NCBI RefSeq assembly: GCF_000010725.1 | Contig: NC_013860.1 | Location: 62,001-126,000, forward strand | Direction: 5' to 3' | Source: Azospirillum sp. B510 | GTDB lineage: Bacteria > Pseudomonadota > Alphaproteobacteria > Azospirillales > Azospirillaceae | Length of the DNA: 64,000 nucleotides | Shown here: positions 1 to 9,334 of the stretch, piece by piece | Layout of the letters: each line of letters opens with the position of its first letter | How positions within the stretch are numbered: the stretch's first letter is position 1 | The notes under the pieces: model-generated | Seen by the model: the letters and a program-made list of their open reading frames with translations, nothing else | What the model was told of the DNA's origin: nothing | The model's database searches: none | Translations under genes and position numbers: made by a program

Positions 1-1044
1 GCCCTGGAACGCCTGCCGTCCGAGCGTGACCTTTGCTCGCAAGCCACCATCTCGCGCCTGGAGAACCTGCCGGATACCCGCGCACTGCTGCGCATGGGCC
101 GAGCCATGGTCGATCTCTACTGCGCGTCCTTTCGCCAGGTGCCCAAGCGCATCGTGCTGGATGTAGACGACACCTTCGACACGGTGCATGGCGGTCAGCA
201 GTTGCGCCTGTTCAACGCCCATTACGACGAGTACGGCTTCCAGCCCATCGTTGTCTTCGACGGCAACGGCCGCTTTGTCACCGCTGTGCTGCGCCCAGCC
301 AAGCGGCCCAAGGGGACGGAGATCCGGACCTTCCTGCGTCGCCTGCTCCGCGCCATTCGGGCAAACTGGCCCAAGACCGAGATCCTGCTGCGCGCCGACG
401 GCCATTACGCCTGCCCGGAGGTGCTGGACTGGTGCGAGGCGGAGGGGCTCGACTACGTGCTCGGTCTGCCGACCAGCAGCACACTGCGCCGTCACGTCAC
501 CACGCTGGAGGCCAGCACCGCGGCGCGCTTCCAGGCCATGCCCGGAGCCGACAAGGTGCGCCGCTTCAAGGAATTCTATGACGGGGCCAGCACCTGGAGC
601 CGGGTCCGCCGCATCGTCGCGCGCGTCGAGGCAGGAGACCAGGGCACCGACAGCCGCTTCATCGTCACCAACCTACGCCACGGCACGGGTCGCTGGCTGT
701 ATGCCGGCCTGTATTGCGCGAGGGGACAGGCGGAAAATCATATAAAAGCCTGGAAATCCCACCTTGCCGCAGACCGGACCTCCTGCACCAAGGCGACGGC
801 CAACCAGTTCCGCCTGTTCCTGCACGCCGGGGCGTACTGGCTGCTGTGGAGCCTGCGCTCGCTGATGCCGAAACGCTCCCGCTGGCGCACGGTGCAATTC
901 GACACCTTGCGGCTGCGCTTGGTGAAGACCGCCGCGCGTATCGTGGAGATGAAGACGCAGATCAAGGTGCACCTGCCGACCAGCGCGCCTGATCAGGCGA
1001 TCATCCACCTCGCCCTCGGCCGCATGCCCCGGCTCATCTGCTGA
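1..1044 (+). CDS. IS1380 family transposase, 5' end outside window
   Basis: DDE transposase of the IS1380 family. The frame is open from base 1 and has no start inside the window; the first ATG (94) lies well inside the conserved region, so the gene is cut by the window edge. Visible landmarks are LPSERDLCSQATISRLENLP at the start, the catalytic region VLDVDDTFDTVHG, HYDEYGFQPIVVFDG, and the C-terminal part with RGQAENHIKAWK and NQFRLFLHAGAYWLLWSLR. It ends at a TGA just before a short non-coding stretch that leads into IS110 and IS21 sequence. A diverged, frameshifted relative lies at 53685-54661. Confidence 0.9.
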   Translation, partial: ALERLPSERDLCSQATISRLENLPDTRALLRMGRAMVDLYCASFRQVPKRIVLDVDDTFDTVHGGQQLRLFNAHYDEYGFQPIVVFDGNGRFVTAVLRPAKRPKGTEIRTFLRRLLRAIRANWPKTEILLRADGHYACPEVLDWCEAEGLDYVLGLPTSSTLRRHVTTLEASTAARFQAMPGADKVRRFKEFYDGASTWSRVRRIVARVEAGDQGTDSRFIVTNLRHGTGRWLYAGLYCARGQAENHIKAWKSHLAADRTSCTKATANQFRLFLHAGAYWLLWSLRSLMPKRSRWRTVQFDTLRLRLVKTAARIVEMKTQIKVHLPTSAPDQAIIHLALGRMPRLIC

Positions 1045-1165
1045 GCACCGGGGCAGCGTGCCCCAGCCGTCACCCAATCCCCTCCACCACCAACTCCGAC
1101 ACCGTCACGCCGCCGTCAGCGCGGCGGCCGACGACGCGCGCCCATACAGCCCAACGTTGATCATC

Positions 1166-1233
1166 TCAACGCGGCGACCAGACCGCTCGCCACCCTGGTG
1201 AATAAAGGCGGCTAGCCACCTGATCCTTAAACC
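1166..1233 (-). pseudogene. 3' tail of IS110 transposase split off by IS21 copy A
   Basis: When IS21 copy A and one copy of its 8-bp target duplication are removed, the IS110 frame at 3843-4859 continues here for 19 codons (DQVASRLYSPGW...) to a TGA at 1166. The tail does not look like the usual IS110 C-terminus, so the gene may already have been degenerate before the split. The preceding 120 bp (1045-1165) holds nothing recognisable. Confidence 0.55.
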
Positions 1234-1409
1234 TGCATATTTCGGCGGAAAGCACCCAGCGGGAACGGCGGAAAGCGCCCGGGCAGAACGGTGAAAGCGC
1301 CCAGCCGTTTCGGTGAATTCGCCCACCCGTAGGAGTGGTGGTATCGGGGTCCGAACCAGCCTTTGGCATCCCCATGATCTTTCCACGGCACAGGCCAAGG
1401 AGGATCGGG

Positions 1410-2924
1410 ATGCCCCGAGCGAGGTCGGACATGCGGCGGATCAGAGAAGTCCTTCGTCTGCGGGATGAGTTTGGCGCCAGCCAACGGCAGATTGCCGATG
1501 CCTGCCGGCTGCCGCGCAGCACCGTGCGCGATTACCTGGAGCGGCTACGGGCCTCCGGGCTGCAGTACGCGGATGTGCTGGGCTGGACGGACGTCGAGCT
1601 GGAGGAGCGGCTGTTCCCGCCTCCGGTCACGTCGGCGCGCCCGGTGCCCGACTGGCGGCACATCAGCCGGGAACTCGGCCGCCGTGGCGTAACGCTGCGG
1701 CTGCTGTGGGAGGAATACCTGGAGGTCCATCCCGGCGGCTATCGCTACACCCAATTCGTCCAGCATTTCCGGGCATGGCAGGGTGCTCATGCCGAGCCGC
1801 GTCTGCGCCGGGAACATCGGCCGGGGGCGGCGATCGAGGTTGATTACGCTGGGATGACGCTGACCGTCGGGCTCGGCGCTGAGGCGCGGCAGGCCCAGGT
1901 GTTTGTCGCCTGCCTGCCGTATTCGGGCTACGTCTATGCCGAGGCGACCTGGACCCAGCAGGCGGAGGAGTGGCTGGCCTCCCACGCCCGGCTGTTCGAA
2001 CATCTGGGCGGCGTGCCGGGCAAGCTGGTGCCGGATAACCTCAAGGTCGGCGTCAGCCACGCCTCCTTCTACGATCCGGCGATCAACCCGGCTTATCACG
2101 ATCTCGCCCGGCACTACCGCACCGCCGTCCTGCCGGCCCGGGTGCGGCGCCCGCGCGACAAGCCCAGCGCCGAGAACGGCGTGCAGCAGGTCGAGCGGCG
2201 GGTGCTGGCCCCGCTGCGCGATACGCCCTTCGCCACGCTGGACGCCGCCAACGCGGCCTTGCGCGACAAGCTGGCCACCCTCAATGCCGCTCCCTTGAGC
2301 CGCCGGCCGCAGGACACGCGCGCCGGCCTGTTCGCCGCCGAGGAGCAGCCGACCCTGCGCCCCTTGCCGCCGGACCGCTTCGTGCCGGGCACCTGGGCGC
2401 GCCACAAGGTCCCGCCCGACTATCATCTCGCTCTCGACGGCGGCGTCTACTCGGTGCCCCACACGCTGATCGGCAAGACGGTCGACGTGCACAGCACCGC
2501 CGGCGTGATCAGCGTCTTCCTGCGCGGCAAGCGGATGGCCTGCCATGTCCGCCGGCAGGACGGCGCCACCGTGACGCTGGACGCCCATCGCCCCGCCAAC
2601 CACCGGGCCGTCGCCCGCTTCACCCCCGATGCCATCCAGACCGAACTGGCCGCCATCGGCCCGGCCGCCGCGCTGCTGTTCGAACGCATCCTGGCCGGCG
2701 CCGATCACCCCGAACAGGCGGTGCGGGCCGGGATCGGCCTGATCCGCTTGGCGGCCACCCACGGCACCAGCCGGCTGGAGCAAGCCTGCCAGGCGGCGCT
2801 GGAGGCCAACGTCGGATCCTACCGCTACGTCCAGCGCTGGTTGACCGCTCCCCCGGCCACAACGGCGGACGCGGCCGGTGCCGGCGAGCACACCAATCTG
2901 CGCGGCCCTTCCTACTATCACTGA
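1410..2924 (+). CDS. istA: IS21 transposase IstA
   Basis: DDE transposase of about 504 aa. The start at 1410 is chosen because AAGGAGG lies 7 nt upstream; the longer frame from 1335 begins inside the IS end. An N-terminal helix-turn-helix (EFGASQRQIADACRLPRSTV) is followed by an rve-type integrase core: D in AIEVDYAGM, D in KLVPDNLKVGV, E in RDKPSAENGVQQVE. IstB follows after 10 nt. In copy B residue 439 (AVRAG) reads W instead of R. Confidence 0.95.
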   Translation: MPRARSDMRRIREVLRLRDEFGASQRQIADACRLPRSTVRDYLERLRASGLQYADVLGWTDVELEERLFPPPVTSARPVPDWRHISRELGRRGVTLRLLWEEYLEVHPGGYRYTQFVQHFRAWQGAHAEPRLRREHRPGAAIEVDYAGMTLTVGLGAEARQAQVFVACLPYSGYVYAEATWTQQAEEWLASHARLFEHLGGVPGKLVPDNLKVGVSHASFYDPAINPAYHDLARHYRTAVLPARVRRPRDKPSAENGVQQVERRVLAPLRDTPFATLDAANAALRDKLATLNAAPLSRRPQDTRAGLFAAEEQPTLRPLPPDRFVPGTWARHKVPPDYHLALDGGVYSVPHTLIGKTVDVHSTAGVISVFLRGKRMACHVRRQDGATVTLDAHRPANHRAVARFTPDAIQTELAAIGPAAALLFERILAGADHPEQAVRAGIGLIRLAATHGTSRLEQACQAALEANVGSYRYVQRWLTAPPATTADAAGAGEHTNLRGPSYYH

Positions 2925-2934
2925 CGGAGATACG

Positions 2935-3690
2935 ATGATGAAGCACGTCAACCACGAGCGGCTGCGCCAGTTGCGGCTGTACGGCATGGCCAAGGGGTTG
3001 GAGGCGCTGGAACGCCTGCCCGATCGCGGCCAACTGGCCTTCGACGAGCAGTTGGGCACGCTGATCGAGCGGGAAGCGGCAGAGCGCGCCAACACCGCAC
3101 TCGCCAGCCGACTGAAACGTGCCCGGCTGCGCCAGACGGCCTGCCTGGAGGACCTCGACCTGCGCACCCCGCGTGGGCTCGATCGCGGTGTTGTGCGCGA
3201 GCTGGCCACCGGGCGCTGGGTGAAGGAGAACCGGCCGGTTCTGATCACCGGCCCGACCGGGATCGGCAAGACCTGGCTGGCCTGTGCACTCGGCAACCAG
3301 GCGGCGCGGGAAGGCCACAGCGTACTCTACACCCGGCTGACCCGCCTGCTGGACGATCTGGCCACCGCCCGCCTGGACGGTTCGCTCGCCCGGCTGCTGC
3401 GACGGATCGCCCGGCTCGACCTGCTGATCCTGGATGACTGGGCGATGACCGAGCTGACCGCGCCTCAGCGCCTGGACCTGATGGAGGTGATCGATGACCG
3501 CCACGACCGGGCCGCAACCATGCTGGCCACCCAAGTTCCCGTGGCCAACTGGCATCGGCTCATCGGCGATGCCACCTACGCCGACGCCATCCTCGACCGC
3601 CTCGTGCATCGGGCCTACCGCATCGACCTGCATGGCGACTCCATGCGCCGCACCAAGGCCGATGCCGCCAGCGAAACCCCCGACACCTAA
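2935..3690 (+). CDS. istB: IS21 helper ATPase IstB
   Basis: AAA+ ATPase of 251 aa that assists IstA in target capture and strand transfer. The start ATG at 2935 follows an ACGGAGA ribosome-binding site 10 nt after the istA stop. Walker A is GPTGIGKTWLA and Walker B is LLILDDWAM; length and order are those of normal IS21 elements. Confidence 0.95.
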   Translation: MMKHVNHERLRQLRLYGMAKGLEALERLPDRGQLAFDEQLGTLIEREAAERANTALASRLKRARLRQTACLEDLDLRTPRGLDRGVVRELATGRWVKENRPVLITGPTGIGKTWLACALGNQAAREGHSVLYTRLTRLLDDLATARLDGSLARLLRRIARLDLLILDDWAMTELTAPQRLDLMEVIDDRHDRAATMLATQVPVANWHRLIGDATYADAILDRLVHRAYRIDLHGDSMRRTKADAASETPDT

Positions 3691-3842
3691 GGCCGGTGCT
3701 TGGCAACCAAACCCACAACCTTCATAACGTAAATCCAGGGTTCGGCCCCGGCTCCCACCAGCTTGCAATTCGGGTGGGCGCTTTCGCCGAAACGGTGGGC
3801 GCTTTCAACCGAAACGCCTGGGCGAATTCGCCGAAATACGCA

Positions 3843-4859
3843 CTTAAACCAAAGCGTCAGTGCGGAATCCGGCTGGTGGCGGTTCCACAGCCAGGCGATC
3901 TGGATCAACGTCGTGCGCAGACGTGGATTACCTGATTTTGAAACTCCCTGCTCGTGATCCACCTGGCCACTCTGCCAGGGTGTCGGCGCGAGGCCCGCGT
4001 AGGCGGCGACCTGTCTGCGGTTGTCGAAATGCCGGCAAAGCCCTTCGCCCCACAACACGGCCGCGGCCGCCGCTCCAATCCCTTTCAGGCCCAGCAACAG
4101 AGCGGCGCCGGGAAATGCGAGCGCCTCTGCGGTAAGCATGTCGGTACTCGCCCGCTCGATGTCCTTTATCTGTGCAAGCACCAGTTCAAGGCGGTCAAGC
4201 TCCCGCGAAATCTGCGCCTGCAGGTGGGGTGGCAATGGGCGGCCATCTCCGGTACGGAGCTCATCAAGCCGCTCCCGGCGATCGCGCCGCAGCGGTTCAT
4301 AAGCTCCGACGCCATGACTGTAGAGCAGCCCCTTGATCCGATTGACGTGCGCTACCCGTTCATTGACCAGTACCTTGCGTTCCCGCGCGATCCGCCGCCG
4401 GTCTTCCTCTTCAGGCGTTGGCGGCCTTACCATTGCACAAACGCGAGGCTCGCCCCGCTTGTAGGCCAGCAACGTTCGGACGAGCGCCTCGCTGTCAATC
4501 CTGTCGGTCTTTGCCCGACGACGGCGGCGCGAAATCGCTACCGATGCCGGGTCGACAACGTGACTTTCGATCCCTTCCTGGAGTAGGACCCGATGAATCC
4601 AGAAGCCGTCCAACCCTGCTTCCTGGATCACAACAATTGGAAAGATTTGCCCAGTCCGAACCAGAGCCTTGCGTCGTAATTCCGCAAATCGCAAAAGCAG
4701 GTCACCAATATCCCCTGCCTTGACCAGATGTTTCGACATCTTCTCGCCACCACCCGGCGTCAGTGATGTGACCAGCCATTTCGACTGGCTCAGCTCAAGC
4801 GAAACGAAGATCGCGCCGAGATCGACACGAATGGCGGTGGAATTGGATGTGCTGGACAT
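3843..4859 (-). pseudogene. IS110 family transposase, interrupted by IS21 copy A
   Basis: DEDD-type transposase of the IS110 family, 339 codons before the break. The N-terminal DEDD domain (LGAIFVSLELSQSKWLV, then VVIQEAGLDGFWIHR and RAKTDRIDSEALVRTLLAY) and the C-terminal transposase_20 helix-hairpin region (GLKGIGAAAAAVLWGE, RQVAAYAGLAPTPWQSG, GNPRLRTTLIQIAWLW) are intact. IS21 copy A then cuts it after ALTLWFK. The distal tail is at 1166-1233. Confidence 0.85.
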
Positions 4860-4916
4860 GACGGCCTCCGGGTTCAGTGCTGGACCAGAACTCTGACCCG
4901 GTTCCAGTCGCTCTTC

Positions 4917-5336
4917 ACCTCATAGGATCTCGACCCCGTGGACAGCGCGGTGCGCGTCGATGAAGGCGATCATCGCTTGAACGGGCGGTCGAGCTCCGCC
5001 TGAGCAAAATACGCCGACGCCTTGCGAAGAATCTCGTTGGCCTGGCGCAGTTCCCGGACCTCCCGCTCCAGCGCCTTGATCCGCTCCTGGTCGTCCGTCG
5101 TCGGGCCGGGGCGCTTGCCTTGATCGCGTTCGGCCTGCCGGACCCAGCTGCGTAGCGTCTCCGCCGTGCAGCCGATCTTCGCCGCAATCGAGCCGATCGC
5201 CGCCCACTGCGAGGCGTGCTCCCCCTCGTGCTCGAACACCATCCGGACCGCCCGCTCGCGGATCTCAGGAGAATATTTCGGTGGTGCCTGTTTCGTCATG
5301 ATAACCCCAGTTTCTCAAGAAGTGGGGCCTCCGACA
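4917..5336 (-). mobile_element. IS3 family remnant
   Basis: The remnant contains a full orfA and only the first codons of orfB (MIAFIDAHRAVHGVE, about 4925-4973), which stop at the junction with the IS110 end. The outer end at 5336 reads, inverted, TGTCGGAGGCCCCACTTC, a typical IS3 terminus. It truncates the metal transporter gene that begins at 5337. Confidence 0.8.
4970..5299 (-). CDS. IS3 family OrfA
   Basis: This 109-aa HTH protein encodes the N-terminal DNA-binding half of the IS3 transposase. It shows the usual KYSPEIRERAVRMVFEHEGE start, the helix-turn-helix (IGSIAAKIGCTAETLRSWV) and the leucine-zipper-like stretch DQERIKALEREVRELRQANE that ends in ILRKASAYFAQAELDRPFKR. OrfB is missing apart from its first residues, so the element is dead. 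Confidence 0.9.
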   Translation of the reverse strand: MTKQAPPKYSPEIRERAVRMVFEHEGEHASQWAAIGSIAAKIGCTAETLRSWVRQAERDQGKRPGPTTDDQERIKALEREVRELRQANEILRKASAYFAQAELDRPFKR

Positions 5337-5704
5337 ATCCCGGCGCGGTTCAGTTCGGCCTGACCGGCGGCCTGATCCCCTGCCCCGCCGCCATCACCGT
5401 CCTGCTGCTGTGTCTGCAACTGAAGGAGGTCGCCCCGGGCGGCGTGTTGGTGCTGTGCTTCAGCATCGGGCTGGCCTTGACCCTGATGTCGGCCGGGGTG
5501 GTTGCGGCGCTGGGGGTGCGCCATGCCGAACGCCGCTGGTCCGGCGCCTTTGGCCGCATCGCCCGGCAGGCTCCCTATGTCTCCGGCGCCCTGATCCTGG
5601 CGGTCGGGCTTTATGTCGGCTTCCATGGGCTGTCGGGGCTGGGTTACCACCTCGCCGGTTCGCCCTCCCCCTCCTCAGCCGCCCTCTTCCAGCAGATCGG
5701 CTGA
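5337..5704 (+). pseudogene. NicO/RcnA-type nickel-cobalt exporter, C-terminal fragment
   Basis: The open frame runs directly out of the IS3 end and has no start of its own. It encodes about 120 residues with three hydrophobic segments, including FGLTGGLIPCPAAITVLLLC, the conserved G-IPCP region of NicO/RcnA nickel-cobalt permeases. The next segments are VLVLCFSIGLALTLMSAGVV and VSGALILAVGLYVGFHGLSG, and the protein ends in FQQIG. The 5' half has been removed by the IS3 insertion or a deletion. Confidence 0.75.
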
Positions 5705-5718
5705 CCCGGCCCCGGATC

Positions 5719-6071
5719 ATGCCGCAAACCGCAAAGACATGGGCGCGCGCGGTCAAGCACGACGTTCTGGCCGTCTATCTGGCGACGCACCCCCCCGCCC
5801 CCCCTGGCCGGTCCGCCTGCTGGCGATGGCGGTCGCCGCCTATGCGCTGATCCCGATCGACCTGATCCCCGACTTCATCCCGGTGCTGGGCTATCTGGAC
5901 GATCTGCTGATCGTGCCGCTCGGCATCCTGCTGGTGGTCCGCCTGATCCCGCCGGAGCTTCTCGCCGAACACCGAGCCGCGGCCGCCGCGCGCCAGTCCG
6001 CCCGGCCGGTTAGCATCGCCGCCGCCGCGGTCATGATCGCCCTGTGGCTGGCGGCGGGCCTCCTGCTGTGA
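5719..6071 (+). pseudogene. DUF1232 (YkvA-like) membrane protein, frameshifted
   Basis: Translation starts at 5719 (MPQTAKTWARAVKHDVLAVY) and loses frame in the C-rich tract near 5790-5806 (two long C runs). The downstream frame gives the conserved DUF1232 core, WPVRLLAMAVAAYALIPIDL followed by IPDFIPVLGYLDDLLIVPLG, and a final membrane helix ending in LAAGLLL. The family is small membrane proteins of unknown function. The frameshift could be real decay or a homopolymer sequencing error. Confidence 0.75.
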
Positions 6072-6120
6072 CGGTGGCTGGCTCCGTGGCTTGAAGGCTG
6101 GCTGCCTTAGCCGCTTGCCG

Positions 6121-7344
6121 TCATCCCGCCCGCGGCCCGTCCATGGAGCGTGCCAGAATGCCGGCGACGATGGCGTCGAGATCGCCGCCGCGGTAGAGCG
6201 TTCCCTCGATGCCCGCCCGCTGCGCCGCCTGCAGGTCGGTGTCGCGGTCGCCGATCAGGAAGCTGCCCTTCGGTTCCACCGGCCACTCCGCCATCGCCTG
6301 CAACAGCATCCCCGGTTCCGGCTTGCGGCAGTCGCAGTCGGTGCGATAGGGCGGCTGGCCATGCTCGGGATGGTGCGGGCAGTGATAAAAGGCGTCGACA
6401 TGGGCGCCAACGGCGCGCAACTCCTGCTGCATCCAGCGGTGCAGGGTGCGCACATGTTCCTCGCTGTAGAGGCCGCGGGCGACCCCGGCCTGGTTGGTGA
6501 CGACGAAGACCAGGAAGCCGGCATCGTTCAACCGTTTCACCGCCTCCCGCGCTCCCGGCATCCAGGTGATCTGGTCGGGGCGGTGGGCGAAGCCGATGTC
6601 CTCGTTCAGCACGCCGTCGCGGTCGAAGAAGGCGGCCCTGCGGCGACGGCTGGCGGGAATGGCGTTCTGGGCCAGGGCGAAATCGTCGGGCACGCCGATA
6701 TCCAGGAAGAAGCGGTCATAGATTCGCCCCTCAACGGCACCTTCCGCCGCCAGCCGTGGGAACAGGCCGGCTTCGATGGAGCAGGGCGACGCCGGCAGGC
6801 GGTCGACCGCGCGACGGTCGAGCAGATAGAGGCCGCCATTGATCAGCCCCTCCCCCGTCCGCCCCTTCTCATGCATGGCGGTGACCTGGCCGTTCTCCAG
6901 GGTAATGGCGCCATAACGGGCGGTGTCTGGAACCCGGCGCAGCGCCATCCTCGCCAGGATGCTGCCATCGGCCGGCAAAGGCGGGGCCGCAAGGTCGTTG
7001 AGGTTGATGTCGAACAGCGTGTCACCGTTCAGCAGCAGAAACTGCGTGTCCAGCAGATCCGCCGCCAGCCGCAGGGCGCCGCCGGTGCCGGCGGGCTCCG
7101 TCTCCGTCACACAGACCAGCCGCAGGCCCGGGCGCTGCATCTCCGCGCAGAAGCTATCCATCCGGTCGCCGCGATAGCCAGCCAGCAGCAGGATGTCGTC
7201 GAAGCCCTGCCGGACCAGTTCATCGACCAGATGGCCGAGGAACGGTCGCCCCCCCACCGGCAGGAGGGGCTTCGGCATGTCGTCGGTCAACGGCCCGAGC
7301 CGCGTCCCCCGTCCGCCGACAAGAATAACGGCTTGGTGCAGCAT
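6121..7344 (-). CDS. Heptose-1-phosphate guanylyltransferase / heptose bisphosphate phosphatase fusion
   Basis: A two-domain protein of 407 aa. Residues 1-230 are a sugar nucleotidyltransferase with the GGRGTRLGPLT signature, MPKPLLPVGGRPFL and FLLLNGDTLFD; they resemble HddC, which makes GDP-D-glycero-D-manno-heptose. Residues 235-400 are a HAD phosphatase of the GmhB type: nucleophile motif FFDRDGVLNED, VVTNQAGVARGLY, the zinc-binding His/Cys set CPHHPEH...CDCRKPEPGML, and FLIGDRDTDLQAA. Together they would dephosphorylate heptose 1,7-bisphosphate and activate heptose 1-phosphate for LPS or surface glycan. It is the only intact non-mobile gene of the left flank and fits the glycan genes at 54.8-64 kb. 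Confidence 0.85.
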   Translation of the reverse strand: MLHQAVILVGGRGTRLGPLTDDMPKPLLPVGGRPFLGHLVDELVRQGFDDILLLAGYRGDRMDSFCAEMQRPGLRLVCVTETEPAGTGGALRLAADLLDTQFLLLNGDTLFDINLNDLAAPPLPADGSILARMALRRVPDTARYGAITLENGQVTAMHEKGRTGEGLINGGLYLLDRRAVDRLPASPCSIEAGLFPRLAAEGAVEGRIYDRFFLDIGVPDDFALAQNAIPASRRRRAAFFDRDGVLNEDIGFAHRPDQITWMPGAREAVKRLNDAGFLVFVVTNQAGVARGLYSEEHVRTLHRWMQQELRAVGAHVDAFYHCPHHPEHGQPPYRTDCDCRKPEPGMLLQAMAEWPVEPKGSFLIGDRDTDLQAAQRAGIEGTLYRGGDLDAIVAGILARSMDGPRAG

Positions 7345-7540
7345 GGTTGCGAATGGTCTTTCTCGGGTGGGCTCTTGCTATTCGATCGGGTTGAAAAGCC
7401 GCTCGGACGGCGCTCTTGTCAACCCGGATGCGGCAGTTCTCTTTCCGCCCGCGTCCGGCACTGTTTTCCGTCGACGACAGCGATCACGTGAAAAAATTAT
7501 ATCATGATCTCATGAAAATATATAGTGACCATTTACCGCT

Positions 7541-7892
7541 TCATCCGCGTTCGATCCGACGAACGCAGCCGAGCAGCAATTCCTCCAGGTTCAGCGGCGG
7601 CATGTCGATGTGGATGGTGTCGAAGCCGCGATCCCGCGCCCGGACCATCAGGTCATGGTTGACTGCGGCAATGGACAGCAGGACAGGGCCGACGGCACCA
7701 CGCCGGCCAGCCGGTCGAAGGCCGATAGCCCCGGCCTGCGACGACCCGCCAGCCCAACGTCTCCAGGTAAAGCCGCAGTCCCTCGCGCAGCAAGGGGCTG
7801 CGGTCGGCGACCAGCGCCCAGCGCACCCGGCCTTCGGTGCTCCGCCGCAGCGGCAACGGGCCGGCGTGACCCGTCCGGCTGTCATCGGTCAT
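7541..7892 (-). pseudogene. Degenerate receiver-like protein
   Basis: Two overlapping frames together give one plausible protein: MTDDSRTGHAG... leading into RWALVADRSPLLREGLRLYL, then, in another frame, AAVNHDLMVRARDRGFDTIH and DMPPLNLEELLLGCVRRIE. The first part looks like the start of a response-regulator receiver domain and the second like its C-terminal helix, but the phosphorylation-site region is lost between them. At least one frameshift is needed. I could not recognise a specific family. Confidence 0.35.
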
Positions 7893-8132
7893 GGAAGAGG
7901 CGATGGAGGCGGTCAGCAGGATGATCATTGGACCAGTCATCGGGGGGCGTGCTCCGGTTCGAAGGCTCCTGTTTGCGGCAGGGGGGCGCTCTCCTGACTT
8001 TTGAAGAAAATCCCAACGATCACATCACTCACATGACGGGCAGACTTTCAAACGATCGTCATATGCGGCTGGTTACACTTGAGTGAGATCGATTGCATAC
8101 GGGAGATTGATCAGCAGCAGAGGACTTCCCCC

Positions 8133-8198
8133 ATGGCGCAAGCTGCGGATTCCCTGATCGAGGATATCTACGACGCCGTAACCTTTCCAGAGCGTTGG
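8133..8198 (+). pseudogene. N-terminal fragment of a LuxR-type regulator
   Basis: MAQAADSLIEDIYDAVTFPE followed by RWGG resembles the first residues of LuxR-family regulators with the LI-x-IYDAALDP-x-W start. The frame then runs into ISAs1 sequence and is lost. The rest of the gene is not in the window. The call rests on about 22 residues only. Confidence 0.4.
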
Positions 8199-9156
8199 GG
8201 GGGAGCATCCAGGGCCATCCAAAGAAAGCCGTTTTTGACGGTTGCGATGGTGGCACAGCGATCTTCGGCGCATGCCATGCAGACGGCGGGGAGTGGGGCG
8301 CCGAAGAGATTGGCGATGCCCAGCATGGTGTTGCGCAGCATCGCCATGGCCTGGGGCACGGCGCCGGATCGCACCCGGCTGGCGTCTTCGCTCAAGAGGA
8401 CGTCACGCCTCCAGTGCAGGCGGTTCTCGATGCCCCAGTGGTCGCGGGCGAGCGCGAGCAGCGCCGCAGGCGAGGCGTGGTCGCGGTCCAGGCTGGTGAT
8501 GACGTAGACGATTTCGTGTGAGATCGCGCCCTTGACCTCGCGGGTCCGCTCGATGCGGCAGACCTGCGCCACGCCGGGCCAGTCGAGCGCGGGAACGACC
8601 TCGCGGCTGACGATGATGCGGCGGGTTTCGATGCGCCCGTGCCCCTTCTCCACGGTCTGCGCACTCTCACGGTCCGGCGGCGGCCGGTCCAGGGCGGGAG
8701 GCGGGGGCTGGCCCTGGAACGCCGCCACCAGCTCCGGGGGGAAAAGCGTCACCGAAGGCGACGGCGAGATTGGCCATCAGCGCCGGTTGGTTGGCTTTGA
8801 CGGTGAACAGATAATCGCCGCCGCCGTCGCGGATGGCTTGGCAGATGGCGCGCTGACAGAACACCGCATCCCCGGTGATTACCGCACCGCCCAGCGGCAG
8901 GCTCTTGAGCAGCGTCAGCGCGGCGGTGATCTCGTTGGCCTCGGGCGGCACCCGCAACTGGCCGATCACCGTCCCCAGCCGGCTGGCGAAGGCGGCCAGC
9001 AGATGCACGCCTTCGCTGCCATCGTGCCCGGCCGGCGCGCTGCCCTTCAGGCGCTTGCCGTCGAGCGCCACATGTCCGACCGGGCCGGAGCCGCGCGCCC
9101 ATTCCCCCAACACCGCCTCGGCCGCCGTAAAACGTCCAAAGCCTTGAAGAAATAGT
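8199..9156 (-). pseudogene. ISAs1 family transposase, truncated and frameshifted
   Basis: The two reading frames join near 8749 at a T4C6 run: the first gives VGHVALDGKRLKGSAPAG, EGVHLLAAFASRLGTVIGQL, KSLPLGGAVITGDAVFCQRA and GGDYLFTVKANQPALM. The second continues with PPELVAAFQGQ and ends with HWGIENRLHWRRDVLLSEDA, the diagnostic ISAs1 block. The N-terminal ~90 residues are missing because transposon TnA begins at 9157. An ISAs1-like end appears near 8209. It is not functional as read. Confidence 0.8.
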
Positions 9157-9326
9157 TGTAGCTGCTTGAGATCATCGGCGGCCGTGCTCGCTTTCATCGC
9201 CGAATCCTGCTCGAAATCGGTGAGAACGAGACGGGGCTTATGCTCAGATTAACTGCGACTGTGCTCACAGTCGGTGCGACATGCTCGCAATCATCCGGCC
9301 TTGCTCACATTGCGTGAGACGATGGC
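9157..9326 (+). repeat. TnA left inverted end (170 bp)
   Basis: By eye it is identical to the reverse complement of 14662-14831. Inside are about four TGCTCA/TGCTCG-type repeats spaced 20-21 bp apart (near 9250-9315) and GTGAGAACGAGAC, the kind of multi-site end bound by TniA/TnsB-type transposases. The inner edge is GTGAGACGATGGC. Confidence 0.9.
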
Positions 9327-9334
9327 CCAGTTAG

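Larger units (their letters stand above)
1234..3842 (+). mobile_element. IS21 family element, copy A (complete, with target duplication)
   Basis: The element is 2609 bp. Both ends start with TG and carry the related sequences TGCATATTTCGGCG (left) and, inverted, TGCGTATTTCGGCG (right), followed by several spaced GAAAGCGCCC-type repeats typical of IS21 multi-site ends. The direct repeat CTTAAACC at 1226-1233 and 3843-3850 is a perfect 8-bp target duplication, so the insertion is simple and recent. Cargo is istA and istB only. Copy B at 51076-53684 has the same length; I noticed one base difference, 2724 C versus 52566 T. Confidence 0.95.

Noticed and set aside
9240..9326. CRISPR-like array of regularly spaced TGCTCA repeats
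   Set aside because: Only about four short, imperfect repeats spaced 20-21 bp; they lie in a transposon end and are better explained as transposase-binding sites.
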